This document shows positions 7,786 through 16,629 of a DNA stretch of 64,000 bases, piece by piece. Numbering within the stretch: position 1 is the stretch's first letter; each line of letters starts with the position of its first letter. The notes under the pieces were generated by a model. The model searched no databases. It worked only from the letters and a program-made list of their open reading frames with translations, and was not told the DNA's origin. The stretch comes from Corynebacterium lujinxingii (GTDB lineage Bacteria; Actinomycetota; Actinomycetes; Mycobacteriales; Mycobacteriaceae), in assembly GCF_014490555.1 (NCBI RefSeq), contig NZ_CP061032.1, forward strand, positions 124,001 through 188,000, written 5' to 3'. A program made the position numbers and the translations under genes.

Positions 7786-8709
7786 ATGTCTGCTTTCCAA
7801 GGTCCTGCTGGCCGCTACGCGCCGAGCCCGAGCGGCGATCTCCACTTCGGCAACCTGCGAACAGCGGTGTTGGCCTGGCTGTTTGCGCGCCAGACCGGCC
7901 GGAAGTTCTACCTGCGCGTGGAGGATATAGATTCAGAGCGCTCGTCCGACGAGTCCGCTACGCGCCAGATCGAGGACCTGGAGGCGCTGGGCCTCGACTT
8001 CGATCCGCCGGTGCTCTACCAGCATGATCGCGGCGACGCGTACGCCGAGGCGCTCGCTCGCCTGGACACCTACGAGTGCTATTGCTCGCGCCGCGACATC
8101 CGCGAGGCCGCCTCCGCACCGCACACCCAGCCGGGAATGTACCCGGGCACCTGCCGCGATCTCACGGAAGAGCAGCGTGCTTTACGACGATCCCAGCTCG
8201 CCGAAGAGGGCCGCCTCCCCGCCATCCGCCTGCGTGCGCACGCGCGCGAGTGGACGGTGCAGGACTTCTACCACGGCGAGTACACGGGACCGGTTGACGA
8301 CGTGATTTTAAAGCGCGGTGGCCGGTTGGATCAGGCGCAGGCGGGGGACTGGGCCTACAACCTCGCGGTGGTTGTCGACGACGGGTTTCAGGGGGTGGAC
8401 CAGATTGTGCGTGGCGACGATCTGTTGCCGTCGGCACCCGCGCAAGCGTACTTAGCTGACCAGTTAGGGCTCACAGCGTTTTCTTATATTCACGTTCCGC
8501 TGGTTGTCGGGGCGGGAGGTCGTCGTTTGGCAAAGCGCGATGGCGCGGTCACGTTGCGGGAGATGTTGGCCGAAAAAGGTGTGGCTGATGTGGTTGGCGA
8601 CATCGCTGCGTCGCTTGGCTGCGGTGGTGTGACCAGTGTAAATGGGATTCTCCAGCGATTCGATCCGGCGCAATTGTCGCTCGATCCATGGTTGTGGACG
8701 TCTCAATAA
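7786..8709 (+). CDS. gluQ: Glutamyl-queuosine tRNA(Asp) synthetase (GluQRS)
   Basis: Truncated paralogue of glutamyl-tRNA synthetase that attaches glutamate to queuosine in the anticodon of tRNA-Asp. The 307-residue length fits the family, which lacks the anticodon-binding domain. The class I signature appears as YAPSPSGDLHFGNLR (HIGH-like) and RLAKRDGAVTL (KMSKS-like). The zinc site is intact: Cys98, Cys100, Tyr119 and Cys123, as in E. coli YadB. The start at 7786 is supported by a TATCAT box 7 nt upstream and by the family N-terminus (GRYAPSPSG at residue 9). Together with tgt and the transporter it makes a complete insert-and-decorate set for queuosine. Confidence 0.92.
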   Translation: MSAFQGPAGRYAPSPSGDLHFGNLRTAVLAWLFARQTGRKFYLRVEDIDSERSSDESATRQIEDLEALGLDFDPPVLYQHDRGDAYAEALARLDTYECYCSRRDIREAASAPHTQPGMYPGTCRDLTEEQRALRRSQLAEEGRLPAIRLRAHAREWTVQDFYHGEYTGPVDDVILKRGGRLDQAQAGDWAYNLAVVVDDGFQGVDQIVRGDDLLPSAPAQAYLADQLGLTAFSYIHVPLVVGAGGRRLAKRDGAVTLREMLAEKGVADVVGDIAASLGCGGVTSVNGILQRFDPAQLSLDPWLWTSQ

Positions 8710-8847
8710 ACCTAAGGGCTCCTGAAACATAAGCTGTCTATTATGTAAAAAACTGTTGTATGTTTGCTGAATGTTGTCCATATTGGGTCCGAGTCTTGTG
8801 TCCATGTGATGTATGGCACTTGCTTATTGAGACAAGAGGAGAACCCA

Positions 8848-11800
8848 ATGAACCCGAAGAAGATCGCCGCGAGCGCCGTCGCGCTGGCTCTCGGCACCTC
8901 CGCCATCGTGGCGCCGCACGCGACTGCGCTGCCGGAGAAGTTTGTCAGCCCACCGGGTGCGGTCGGCAACCCGGGACAGGAGGAATGCCAGGTTGTCATG
9001 GAGGACACCGTTTCCACCTCTCGTCCGGACGAAGCCCGGGAGGCGTACCAGAGCGGTGTCTCCGCTGGCGTCGCGCTGAACAGGGCTAACACCGAATACC
9101 TGACGTGGGTCACCCTGGACAAGAAGGGTGAGCGCATCTTCGAGCGCGCCGAGGCGGAGTTCGACGTAATCAACTACGCATCCAAGGACGTCACGCAGTC
9201 GTTCACGGTGAAAGAGCAGCAGCCGGGCGCGCTCACGTTCGATGCCAAGTTCCCGGAAAGCGGCGATGCCGTCGCGCTCGACGTCACGGACATTATTCCG
9301 GCCGACACCAAGGAGTTCACGCTTGCAAAGCGCGGGACGCAGAATGTTTCTGTGGGGCTTGGCCTGAACAATTCCCTGGATAAACAGACGTGGGCGTGGA
9401 AGATCAACCAGCCCAGCGCCATGGGCTCGACCGGCACCAGTGTGAAAACCTGGGGCATCGTCGAAGTCGCTCCGTGGCCGTTTGAGACGGACAACTGCAT
9501 GCCGATCACCGCGTCGTCCACCGAGTCCAAGGCGATCATCGCCGACGGCAACGAGTACGACACCGGCATCACCGTCGCCAACGCCGAGAACGACTTCGAG
9601 CGTCTGACTGGCAACGTCACCGTGGGCGGCAAGGCTGTCACCGACGCGAAGGTGCGTGTCGACGCCAACGGCAAGGTCTACGTCACCCTGCCGAAGAACG
9701 CGACCGGCGGCGTGGACGACAACAAGCCGGCCAAGGTCGACGTGCAGCTGCTCGCGCAGCCGCGCGAGGAGACCAAGGACTCCGAGCACGAGGCCTACAA
9801 CTCGCCGCAGGCGCTGCGCGTTTTGGACGACCTCGGCCGCGTCGACCAGGATTCGCCGGAGTTCACCGGCGAGGTCCCGGTGCAGAAGTTCGCGCCGGAG
9901 TACAAGTCCCCGGCAACCGTGAAGCCGGGCAAGACCGTTAACGTGGCGCTGGCCAAGCAGCCGGGCGACGTGCGCGGCAAGGTCATCGACGCCACCTACA
10001 CCGTTAAGAACGCCCCGGAGGGTTGGACCGCCGGGCCGGCTGAGGACGGCACTCTCAAGGTCACCGCACCGAAGGACACCAAGGGCGGCGACACCGCAGA
10101 GTTCGCTGTTGAGGTGGCGTACCCGGACGGTTCCGTCGATACGCTTAAGCCCGTTGTCAACGTCAAGGACTTCGACGCAACTGTGACCACCCCGGGCTAC
10201 GGCACCGAGAAGGGCAAGCGCGGCACCGAAGTCACCCTGACCCAGATCAAGGATCTGCCGAAGGGATCCACCTTCCAGATCACCCCGGGCCAGGACCTGG
10301 GCGAGTGGACACCGGAGATCGACCCTAACACCGGCGAGATCACTGTCACCATTCCGAAGGGCGCGAACCCGGGCGACACCCAGACCATTCTGGTGGATGT
10401 GAAGTACCCGGACGGCTCCACCGACGCAAAGGTTCCGGCCAAGGTCATCGTGCTCAACGAGCCGGCATATGGCCAGATCACCGACAAGCCGGGCGAGACC
10501 GTCGAGCTGCCGCAGACCGGCGACGTGGTCGAGGGCTCCACCTTCGAAATCGCAACGGATCAGGACCTGGGCGAGTGGAAGCCGGTGATCGATCCGGAAA
10601 CCGGCAAGATCACCGTCACCATCCCGGAGAACGCTAACCCGGGCGACGTCAAGGAGATCCTGGTCAACGTCACCGACCCGAACTCTGACACCCCGGACAC
10701 CGTCCCGGCGAAGGTGATCGTCCACGGCGCACCGAAGTACCCGGCGGTGGAGAAGACCCCGGGCGACGATGTGACCCTGACCCCGGGCAAGGACAACGTC
10801 CCGGAGGACTCCACCTTCGAGATCACCCCGGATCAGGACCTGGGCGACTGGGAGCCGGTGATCGACCCGAAGACCGGCGAGATCACGGTTCAGGTTCCGG
10901 AGAACGCCAAGCCGGGCGACTCCAAGACCATCGATGTGACCGTCACCTACCCGACCGGCAAGACCGACGAGGTCCCGGCGAAGATCACCGTGAAGGATCC
11001 GACGACCGCGCCGGGCGAGGTTCCGGGCACGGGCAACGTCATCATCGTCTACCCGGGTGACAAGCAGCAGTTCACGCCGGAGTTCCCGAATGGCGACGGC
11101 AAGGACATCACCTTCGAGATCCGGGATAGCTGGAAGGTTCCGGAGGGCTGGGACATCACGATCGACCCGAAGACGGGCGATCTGACCATCACCCCGCCGG
11201 CAGACCTGAAGCCGAACACCACGATCACCGTCCCGGTCGAGGTGACCTACCCGAACGGCGAGACCAAGACCATCGAGGTTCCGGTCCGCTCCGCTGAGGG
11301 CACCATCCCCGCCGTACCGGGCAAGGACAACCCGCTGGTGATCTACGTGCCACGCGACCGCAACGGCGAGATTGCAACGCCGGACGGCTGGATCATCGAG
11401 CGCAAGGGCGACAACATCTACGTCACCGTTCCGGAGGGCACGAAGTCGGGCGAGTACGACGTGACCATCCCGGGCAAGGACGGCAACACCACCATCACGG
11501 TTGAGGTTGTCCAGCCGAACAACCTAGTGACCGAGCAGGGCTCCTCGGAGAACCTGCAGAAGTGCCTCGCCGGCATGTCGTCTGAGTCCAACCCGCTGCT
11601 GTGGCTGGTGCCGCTTGGCCTGCTGGTCGCAATCGGCGCGCCGCTGGCTGGCCCGATCGGCCAGGAGCTGGGCAAGGCGGCGGCGAACGTTTCCGCGCAG
11701 ATGAACATCCCGAACCCGTTCGAGGACTTGGGCATCGGCGGCAACACCAACCGTCGTCCGCAGCCGGAGTGGATGCGTCAGATCCAGGTTGAGGCTGGCC

Positions 11801-12108
11801 GCCTGCAGGCACAGTTCGGACCGCAGGTCACCCAGGCAGCCGCGCTCGGCCTGTCCATCGCAGGTCTGGCTGCAGGCATCGGCGTCCTGTCCGCACTGTG
11901 CAAGGACGGCGAGCTGCCGGAGTGGGCACAGAGCTCCGCCAAGGCTGAGGGCGAAGGCTCCTCGGTGAAGGACGTCTTCGGCGAGGGTTCTTCCTCCAAG
12001 GAGGGCGACGCCGCGGCAGGTTCCTCCGCTGAGGGTTCCTCCTCCCAGGCTGAGGAGACCGTCGTTAAGGAGACCACCGTTGAGAAGGCTCCGAAGAGCG
12101 AGGCGTAA
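8848..12108 (+). CDS. Large secreted repeat adhesin with Rib-like repeats and a C-terminal membrane module
   Basis: A 1086-residue secreted protein. The ATG at 8848 has agaggaga upstream and begins a signal peptide (MNPKKIAAS to about residue 30, VAPHATA). Residues about 35-340 form an N-terminal domain with two cysteines (ECQV and DNCMPIT). Several repeats of about 85 residues follow with the pattern YPDGSTD...VPAKV and an Asp-Leu-Gly-Glu/Asp-Trp motif, resembling Rib/alpha-type surface repeats. The C-terminal about 190 residues contain Cys, a hydrophobic segment (NPLLWLVPLG), an NRRPQPEWMRQ helix, a second hydrophobic segment ending in Cys and a Ser/Gly/Glu-rich tail. There is no LPxTG. The same end domain closes the giant protein at 45440. 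Likely a cell-surface adhesin; ligand unknown. Confidence 0.82.
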   Translation: MNPKKIAASAVALALGTSAIVAPHATALPEKFVSPPGAVGNPGQEECQVVMEDTVSTSRPDEAREAYQSGVSAGVALNRANTEYLTWVTLDKKGERIFERAEAEFDVINYASKDVTQSFTVKEQQPGALTFDAKFPESGDAVALDVTDIIPADTKEFTLAKRGTQNVSVGLGLNNSLDKQTWAWKINQPSAMGSTGTSVKTWGIVEVAPWPFETDNCMPITASSTESKAIIADGNEYDTGITVANAENDFERLTGNVTVGGKAVTDAKVRVDANGKVYVTLPKNATGGVDDNKPAKVDVQLLAQPREETKDSEHEAYNSPQALRVLDDLGRVDQDSPEFTGEVPVQKFAPEYKSPATVKPGKTVNVALAKQPGDVRGKVIDATYTVKNAPEGWTAGPAEDGTLKVTAPKDTKGGDTAEFAVEVAYPDGSVDTLKPVVNVKDFDATVTTPGYGTEKGKRGTEVTLTQIKDLPKGSTFQITPGQDLGEWTPEIDPNTGEITVTIPKGANPGDTQTILVDVKYPDGSTDAKVPAKVIVLNEPAYGQITDKPGETVELPQTGDVVEGSTFEIATDQDLGEWKPVIDPETGKITVTIPENANPGDVKEILVNVTDPNSDTPDTVPAKVIVHGAPKYPAVEKTPGDDVTLTPGKDNVPEDSTFEITPDQDLGDWEPVIDPKTGEITVQVPENAKPGDSKTIDVTVTYPTGKTDEVPAKITVKDPTTAPGEVPGTGNVIIVYPGDKQQFTPEFPNGDGKDITFEIRDSWKVPEGWDITIDPKTGDLTITPPADLKPNTTITVPVEVTYPNGETKTIEVPVRSAEGTIPAVPGKDNPLVIYVPRDRNGEIATPDGWIIERKGDNIYVTVPEGTKSGEYDVTIPGKDGNTTITVEVVQPNNLVTEQGSSENLQKCLAGMSSESNPLLWLVPLGLLVAIGAPLAGPIGQELGKAAANVSAQMNIPNPFEDLGIGGNTNRRPQPEWMRQIQVEAGRLQAQFGPQVTQAAALGLSIAGLAAGIGVLSALCKDGELPEWAQSSAKAEGEGSSVKDVFGEGSSSKEGDAAAGSSAEGSSSQAEETVVKETTVEKAPKSEA

Positions 12109-12127
12109 CCTCCTCTAACTCCTAAGG

Positions 12128-12152
12128 AAGGCCCGGCTTCGCCCGGGCCTTT
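12128..12152 (+). terminator. Intrinsic terminator after the adhesin gene
   Basis: The arms aaggcccgg and ccgggcctt enclose a 7-base loop and are followed by a short T run, about 20 nt after the stop codon. Confidence 0.8.
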
Positions 12153-12195
12153 CGCATGCCTGCGACACCTCCACGCGGGAACTACGCTCGGGGGC

Positions 12196-12747
12196 ATGCT
12201 GAGGGAAAACGAGATCGTCGTTACGCAAACGAAAGCGCTGGGCCGCGACGAATTTGCAATCGAGAACGCACACGGCGACGTGCTGGGCACGGCCCGGCAA
12301 ACGCTGAAAATGAGCGACCTGGTCAAAGCGTCGCGCGGGGTGGAGGTGTTCGACACCGGCGGCAGGCATGTGCTGAGCATCGAGGATCCGGTCGATTTCA
12401 TCCGCGACACCTACGCGGTGCACCTGGTGGAGCCGCAGATGCAGTTGGCGCGGCTGACCAAACGGTTCGCGTGGATTGGGGCGAAATTCGACGTCGAGAT
12501 CGCGGGCTTTCCGGGCGTGGAGATCGTCGGCGAGGTCTTCCAGCTCAACTACACGCTGACCTCCCAGGGCCGTGAAATCGCGCGTGTGGACGCGGAGTAT
12601 TCCGGTATGGGGCGCGCGATGATGGGCAAGACGAGTTACCGGGTGCGCATCCAGCCGGGGCTGGACGAGCGGCAGCACGCCGCGATCATCGGCATTGCGC
12701 TGGCGATCGATATGCGCCGTGCGAAGATGCGCCGCCGCAGCGGCTAG
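12196..12747 (+). CDS. LURP-one-related (tubby-like fold) protein
   Basis: A 183-residue soluble protein matching the LURP-one/YxjI family, which shares the beta-barrel-plus-helix fold of Tubby C-terminal domains and phospholipid scramblases. Features are the opening MLRENEIVVTQT, an alternating beta-strand pattern and a closing hydrophobic helix (AIIGIALAIDMRR). Function in bacteria is unknown. The start ATG has a TACGCT -10-like box (12183-12188) exactly 7 nt upstream and no Shine-Dalgarno, so it is probably leaderless. The end overlaps the convergent phoD gene by 4 nt. Confidence 0.8.
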   Translation: MLRENEIVVTQTKALGRDEFAIENAHGDVLGTARQTLKMSDLVKASRGVEVFDTGGRHVLSIEDPVDFIRDTYAVHLVEPQMQLARLTKRFAWIGAKFDVEIAGFPGVEIVGEVFQLNYTLTSQGREIARVDAEYSGMGRAMMGKTSYRVRIQPGLDERQHAAIIGIALAIDMRRAKMRRRSG

Positions 12748-14432
12748 GCGATAAACCCGTGGTCCTTGCGCCACACCATGGAGTGGGCGAGGCGCGTGGG
12801 GGATTCGGGGACGAGGACGTTGTCCACACGCATCCAGTCAATGCGCACGGTGTCGGGGGAGATGTCCACCACCGTGTAGCCGTGGGAATCCAGGCAGACG
12901 TGCTGAAGGTCCGGGTTGGCGGCGTAGAGGTAGCGGTTCGCGGCGCCGAACAGGGCGCTGCCGGCCGGGACACCGGTGGATTCGGCGGCGTTGGGTGCCG
13001 TGATTGATGAACAGACGACCTCGCAACCGATCTCCTCGCCGCCGTGGTGGATGGAGTGGCACCACTCGGAGTGGATGTCGCCGGTGAGGAAAATCGGAGT
13101 TTTGTTCAGCCGGCCGAGAGTGTTGATCAGACGGCGGCGCTCGAAGTCGTAGCCGTCCCACTGGTCGCCGTTGAGCGGCAGCTCGTTGATCTCCGGCATG
13201 GGCACTTCGCTGGTGAGGATGTTGGAACTGAGCGACTTCGCAATCGGGCGCGTGGCGGGGTTGTTAAACACCGCCCCGATGTGCAGCGGGGAGAACATCA
13301 CCGAGTTGCCCAGGGCGCTCCACGTCGCGGTGGATTGTTCGAGGGTGTCGGTGAGCCAGTCGTACTGTTCGGTGCCGAGCATGGTGCGCGCGTCGCCGGG
13401 CTGGCGCGAGCCGCCGCGCCAGAACTCCACGTCGCGGTAGGTGCGCAGGTCCATGATGGTCAGATCCACCAGGTCGCCGAACGTGAACGAGCGGTACAGC
13501 CGGCCCTTCGCGGAGGTCTCCGTGTGGCGCACGGGCATCCACTCGTAGTAGGCGCGCATGGCGGCATCGCGCCGGGCGGAGAACTCGCCCTCGTACGGCT
13601 GGTGGTTGGCAGCGCCCTCCCGGTGGTTGTTGTTCGCCACCTCGTGGTCGTCCCACACCACGATCCACGGCAGCGCGGCGTGCGCGTCCTGCAACGCTGG
13701 GTCGGTGCGGTAGCGGCCGTAGCGTGTGCGGTAATCGGCAAGCGTGAGAATCTCGTGCGCCGGGTGGTGCTTGCGCACCGGGCCTCGACCGGCGTACTCG
13801 TTGTGGGCGTATTCGTAGATGTAGTCGCCGAGGAAAACGGTGAGATCCAGCTCGCCTGCCCAGGCGCGCTCCGCCATGTCGGCGTAGGCGGAAAAGAACC
13901 CGGATTCCCAGTTCGCGCAGGAGGCGACCGCCCAGCGCTGGTTGTCCACGGTGCCGGTCGGCGCGGTTTTGGCCCGCCCGGTCGGAGAGGCCGCGCCCTC
14001 GTGCGGCCCGGTGACCACGGTGAAGCGGTAGAAGTACACGCGGTCCGGGTCGAGGCCTTGGACGTCGACGTGGATGGTGTGGTCGGAAAGCGGATCGCTG
14101 ATCACTTCGCCACGCTTGACGACGACACCGAAGCCGTCATCCTCCGCCACCTCCCAGTGCAGCGTGGTCGGAAGGCCGACGCCGGAGCCGGGGAAGGCGG
14201 CCTCGTCGGGGGTGACGCGCGTCCAGATCACCACGGCATCCGGCAGCGGATCACCGGAGGCCACCCCGTGCAGAAACGGCAGCGGCGGCAGGTCGAACTC
14301 GTGGAGATCCGGGGAGGTGTCAACGGAGATCTGCGACTGCGCACTCGGGATCGCGGCGGCCGCGCCGATGGCGCTCGTCGTTACGGCTGCGGACCGCAGG
14401 AAACGGCGGCGGCTGAACTCCGTGCTGGTCAC
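12744..14432 (-). CDS. phoD: PhoD-like alkaline phosphatase, Tat-exported
   Basis: Secreted phosphodiesterase/phosphatase that releases phosphate from organic esters outside the cell. The 562-residue product begins with a twin-arginine signal (SRRRFL, residues 7-12, then a weakly hydrophobic stretch and AIPSAQSQ). The PhoD core follows: FLHGVASGDPLPDAVVIWTR, the metal-binding FLGDYIYEY, WDDHEVANNN and FLTGDIHSEW. These Asp, Cys-region and His motifs bind calcium and iron in known PhoD enzymes. GTG start; no Shine-Dalgarno is visible. A direct repeat lies just upstream (14439-14456). The gene is probably induced by phosphate limitation, by family analogy only. Confidence 0.9.
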   Translation of the reverse strand: MTSTEFSRRRFLRSAAVTTSAIGAAAAIPSAQSQISVDTSPDLHEFDLPPLPFLHGVASGDPLPDAVVIWTRVTPDEAAFPGSGVGLPTTLHWEVAEDDGFGVVVKRGEVISDPLSDHTIHVDVQGLDPDRVYFYRFTVVTGPHEGAASPTGRAKTAPTGTVDNQRWAVASCANWESGFFSAYADMAERAWAGELDLTVFLGDYIYEYAHNEYAGRGPVRKHHPAHEILTLADYRTRYGRYRTDPALQDAHAALPWIVVWDDHEVANNNHREGAANHQPYEGEFSARRDAAMRAYYEWMPVRHTETSAKGRLYRSFTFGDLVDLTIMDLRTYRDVEFWRGGSRQPGDARTMLGTEQYDWLTDTLEQSTATWSALGNSVMFSPLHIGAVFNNPATRPIAKSLSSNILTSEVPMPEINELPLNGDQWDGYDFERRRLINTLGRLNKTPIFLTGDIHSEWCHSIHHGGEEIGCEVVCSSITAPNAAESTGVPAGSALFGAANRYLYAANPDLQHVCLDSHGYTVVDISPDTVRIDWMRVDNVLVPESPTRLAHSMVWRKDHGFIA

Positions 14433-14438
14433 GGGGCC

Positions 14439-14456
14439 AGTGTGACCCGGCTGTGA
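14439..14456 (-). promoter_or_regulatory. Possible PhoP-type direct repeat before phoD
   Basis: On the minus strand TCACAGC and TCACACT are separated by 4 bases, giving an 11-base period. This is close to the mycobacterial PhoP box (two TCACAGC-like heptamers with 4-base spacing). It ends only 6 nt before the GTG start, which is unusual for an activator site. Confidence 0.3.
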
Positions 14457-14532
14457 CCATTTCGCGACCCGGGGAGTGCGATTTCGCGGGGAGTTTAGCG
14501 TAAGTTCGTGCGGCGTTTACTTACACAGTTAC

Positions 14533-15036
14533 TTACACGGTGGTGTCGGTGGAGCGGCCGGCCAGGCGGGCGTCGATACGCAACAGCCCCGAGCCGTCCG
14601 CGCCGACGAGTTCGAGCTGGTCGACGATCTCGCCGACGGTGGATTCCTCCTCGATCTGCTCCTCCAAAAACCAGTTGAGCAGCGGGCGGGACTCGAGGTC
14701 GCCGACCTCGTCGGCAAGGCGGGTGATCTGGCGGATCTGCTCGGAGACCTTCTTCTCGTGCTCGAGCGCGGCCTTGAACGCGTCGAGCGGGCCCTCGATG
14801 GCGGGAGCGTCGATCTGGATGGGGCCCGGTTTGACGTGCTCGCCGCGGTCGATCAGGTGCTTGGCAAACTTCTGCGCGTGATCGCACTCCTCGGCCGCCT
14901 GAGCGGTGAACCACTCGCACAGTCCCGGAAAGGACAAGGCGTCCATCTCGTTGGCCAGGTGGCGGTAGATGTAGGCGGCGGCGTATTCCTCGGTGACTTG
15001 GCTGTTAATTGCGTCGTAAAGCTTTGCGTCGATCAT
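14533..15036 (-). CDS. ftn: Ferritin (iron storage)
   Basis: A 167-residue non-haem ferritin that oxidises Fe2+ and stores iron as a 24-mer. All ferroxidase ligands seen in E. coli FtnA are at the same positions: Glu17, Glu50, His53, Glu94 and Gln127. The start ATG at 15036 was chosen because the family N-terminus (MIDAKLYDAINSQ) begins there; the frame is open much further upstream, but that part is antisense to the methyltransferase gene. The gene stands alone, divergent from the methyltransferase. Iron control by DtxR is plausible but no clear box was recognised in the 63-bp gap. Confidence 0.95.
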   Translation of the reverse strand: MIDAKLYDAINSQVTEEYAAAYIYRHLANEMDALSFPGLCEWFTAQAAEECDHAQKFAKHLIDRGEHVKPGPIQIDAPAIEGPLDAFKAALEHEKKVSEQIRQITRLADEVGDLESRPLLNWFLEEQIEEESTVGEIVDQLELVGADGSGLLRIDARLAGRSTDTTV

Positions 15037-15099
15037 GCGCCCGAGTATACGAACAGTGCCGGTTGGGGCGCGCGGAAAAGAGCTATAAGCTCGCCTACC

Positions 15100-16629
15100 G
15101 TGCCTCATCGTCCGAACTTCTCCGCCAAGCGTGTCACCGCCACGCTCAACCGCCTGCGCGAACACCCCGAAATTGCAGGCCAGCAGGCGTGGCTGCGGGG
15201 AATTGCGGCGCACTCGAACGCGCTGCGGCCCGACCTTGCGCAGACGGTGGAAGCCTATCTGGGCGTGGCGCCATTGGCAGAAGATGTGTTCGACAACTTG
15301 ACGATCGGGGAGATCGCCGTCTGCTACGAGGCCTTCCTCGCTTTGTCCGACAGCAAAGCCCGCAAAGACGCCGGCCAGTACTTCACCCCCGACGATGCCG
15401 CCGCGTTCATGGCCCAGAACATCCGCCAGTTCCCCGAAGGCACCTGGGTGGATCCCTGCTGCGGCACCGGGGTGCTCGCGTGGCATTTGGCGCAGCAGTA
15501 CGAGGGCGACAGCGCGGAGTTCGTCGCTAAGCATTTGAACCTGGTGGACATCGACCCGGTCGCGCTTAAAACTGCGGCGGTGTTGCTCGCGCACTTCCTC
15601 GCGCCGGGCGACACCGCAGGTTTCGAGGCGCTCGCAGCGCGCAGTGTGGCGGCCGATTTTCTTCACGACGACATCCCGCCCCACGACTTCGTCATCATGA
15701 ACCCGCCGTACGCCTCCACCGCGCGCGACAACGCCTTCGCCACCGCCGCGACCAGGGACTTGTTCGCGTACTTCCTCGAGCGCGTCGCCACCACCAGCCG
15801 CGGCTTCATCGCCGTCACCCCCGCGTCGTACCTCGGCGCGCCGAAGTTCGCGGGGCTGCGCTTGCTTCTCGACGACCACCTCGCCGGCGGCGACATCACC
15901 GTCTTCGACAACGTGCCCGACACCCTGTTCCGCGGCTACAAGTTCGGCTCGTCGAACACGTCGAAGACGAACTTCGTGCGCGCCGCCGTGACCGTGTGCC
16001 CGCCGGACGGGGACACGTGGCGAATCACGCCGATTCTGCGCTGGCGGGCAGCGTCGCGGGCCGCGTTGCTCGACAAGGCGCCGTCGCTGCTCGCGCCGCG
16101 CCAGATCGGCGGGGCCGGCGAGTGGCTGAAAATCCACCCCGACCACCACGGTGTGTACGAGCAGATGCGCGGCTGGCAGCGCACGATCGCGGACCTCGCC
16201 GTGCCTGGCCCCACCGAGTTTTCCCTGACCGTGGCCACCACGCCGCGCTACTACGTCTCCGCCGCGTTCGGTGAGTTAAGCCGCCGCTCGAAGCAGGTGC
16301 TGCACTTCGCTTCCGCGCACGACCGCGACCTCGCCGCCATGACGCTGAACTCGTCGGCGCCGTACCTGTGGTGGCGCTGGCACGACGGCGGCGTGAGCCT
16401 GACCCGCCGCGTGCTGATGTCGGTGCCGGTGCCCGACATCGAGCCTTCGCTTATCGACGACATCCGCGCGTCCGAACAGACCAACATCGTCACCAAACTC
16501 AACGCCGGCATCGTCAACGAGAACGTGAAGCACCCGTTCGCGCTGGTGGAGCGGCTCAACCGGGCGGTATTCGGTGCTGATGTAGACGTCGCGGCCGCCT
16601 ACGCCCAGGACCTCACGGAAGTGCCGTGA
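15100..16629 (+). CDS. DNA adenine-N6 methyltransferase of a restriction-modification system
   Basis: A 509-residue S-adenosylmethionine-dependent DNA methylase. The cofactor motif is DPCCGTG (residues 118-124) and the catalytic motif NPPY (residues 201-204) marks it as an N6-adenine enzyme. An upstream YFTPDDAAAFM segment is typical of type I/IIG-like methylase domains. The long C-terminal half is likely the target-recognition region. GTG start at 15100; TATAAGCT (15084-15091) lies just upstream, so transcription may begin at or next to the start codon. The frame extends far upstream but that part is antisense to ferritin. It overlaps the convergent endonuclease gene by 17 bp. The recognition site is unknown. 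Confidence 0.88.
   Translation: MPHRPNFSAKRVTATLNRLREHPEIAGQQAWLRGIAAHSNALRPDLAQTVEAYLGVAPLAEDVFDNLTIGEIAVCYEAFLALSDSKARKDAGQYFTPDDAAAFMAQNIRQFPEGTWVDPCCGTGVLAWHLAQQYEGDSAEFVAKHLNLVDIDPVALKTAAVLLAHFLAPGDTAGFEALAARSVAADFLHDDIPPHDFVIMNPPYASTARDNAFATAATRDLFAYFLERVATTSRGFIAVTPASYLGAPKFAGLRLLLDDHLAGGDITVFDNVPDTLFRGYKFGSSNTSKTNFVRAAVTVCPPDGDTWRITPILRWRAASRAALLDKAPSLLAPRQIGGAGEWLKIHPDHHGVYEQMRGWQRTIADLAVPGPTEFSLTVATTPRYYVSAAFGELSRRSKQVLHFASAHDRDLAAMTLNSSAPYLWWRWHDGGVSLTRRVLMSVPVPDIEPSLIDDIRASEQTNIVTKLNAGIVNENVKHPFALVERLNRAVFGADVDVAAAYAQDLTEVP

Noticed and set aside
8824..10725. A 633-codon open frame on the minus strand opposite the Rib-like adhesin
   Set aside because: Antisense shadow of a repeat gene with a clear signal peptide on the plus strand.
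14476..15099. N-terminal extension of the methyltransferase frame over the ferritin gene
   Set aside because: The stretch is antisense to an intact ferritin with all ferroxidase ligands; the methylase family start and a -10-like box place the start at 15100.
15037..16149. N-terminal extension of the ferritin frame across the methyltransferase gene
   Set aside because: Ferritin homologues begin at the MIDAKLYDAI position (15036); the extension is antisense sequence.
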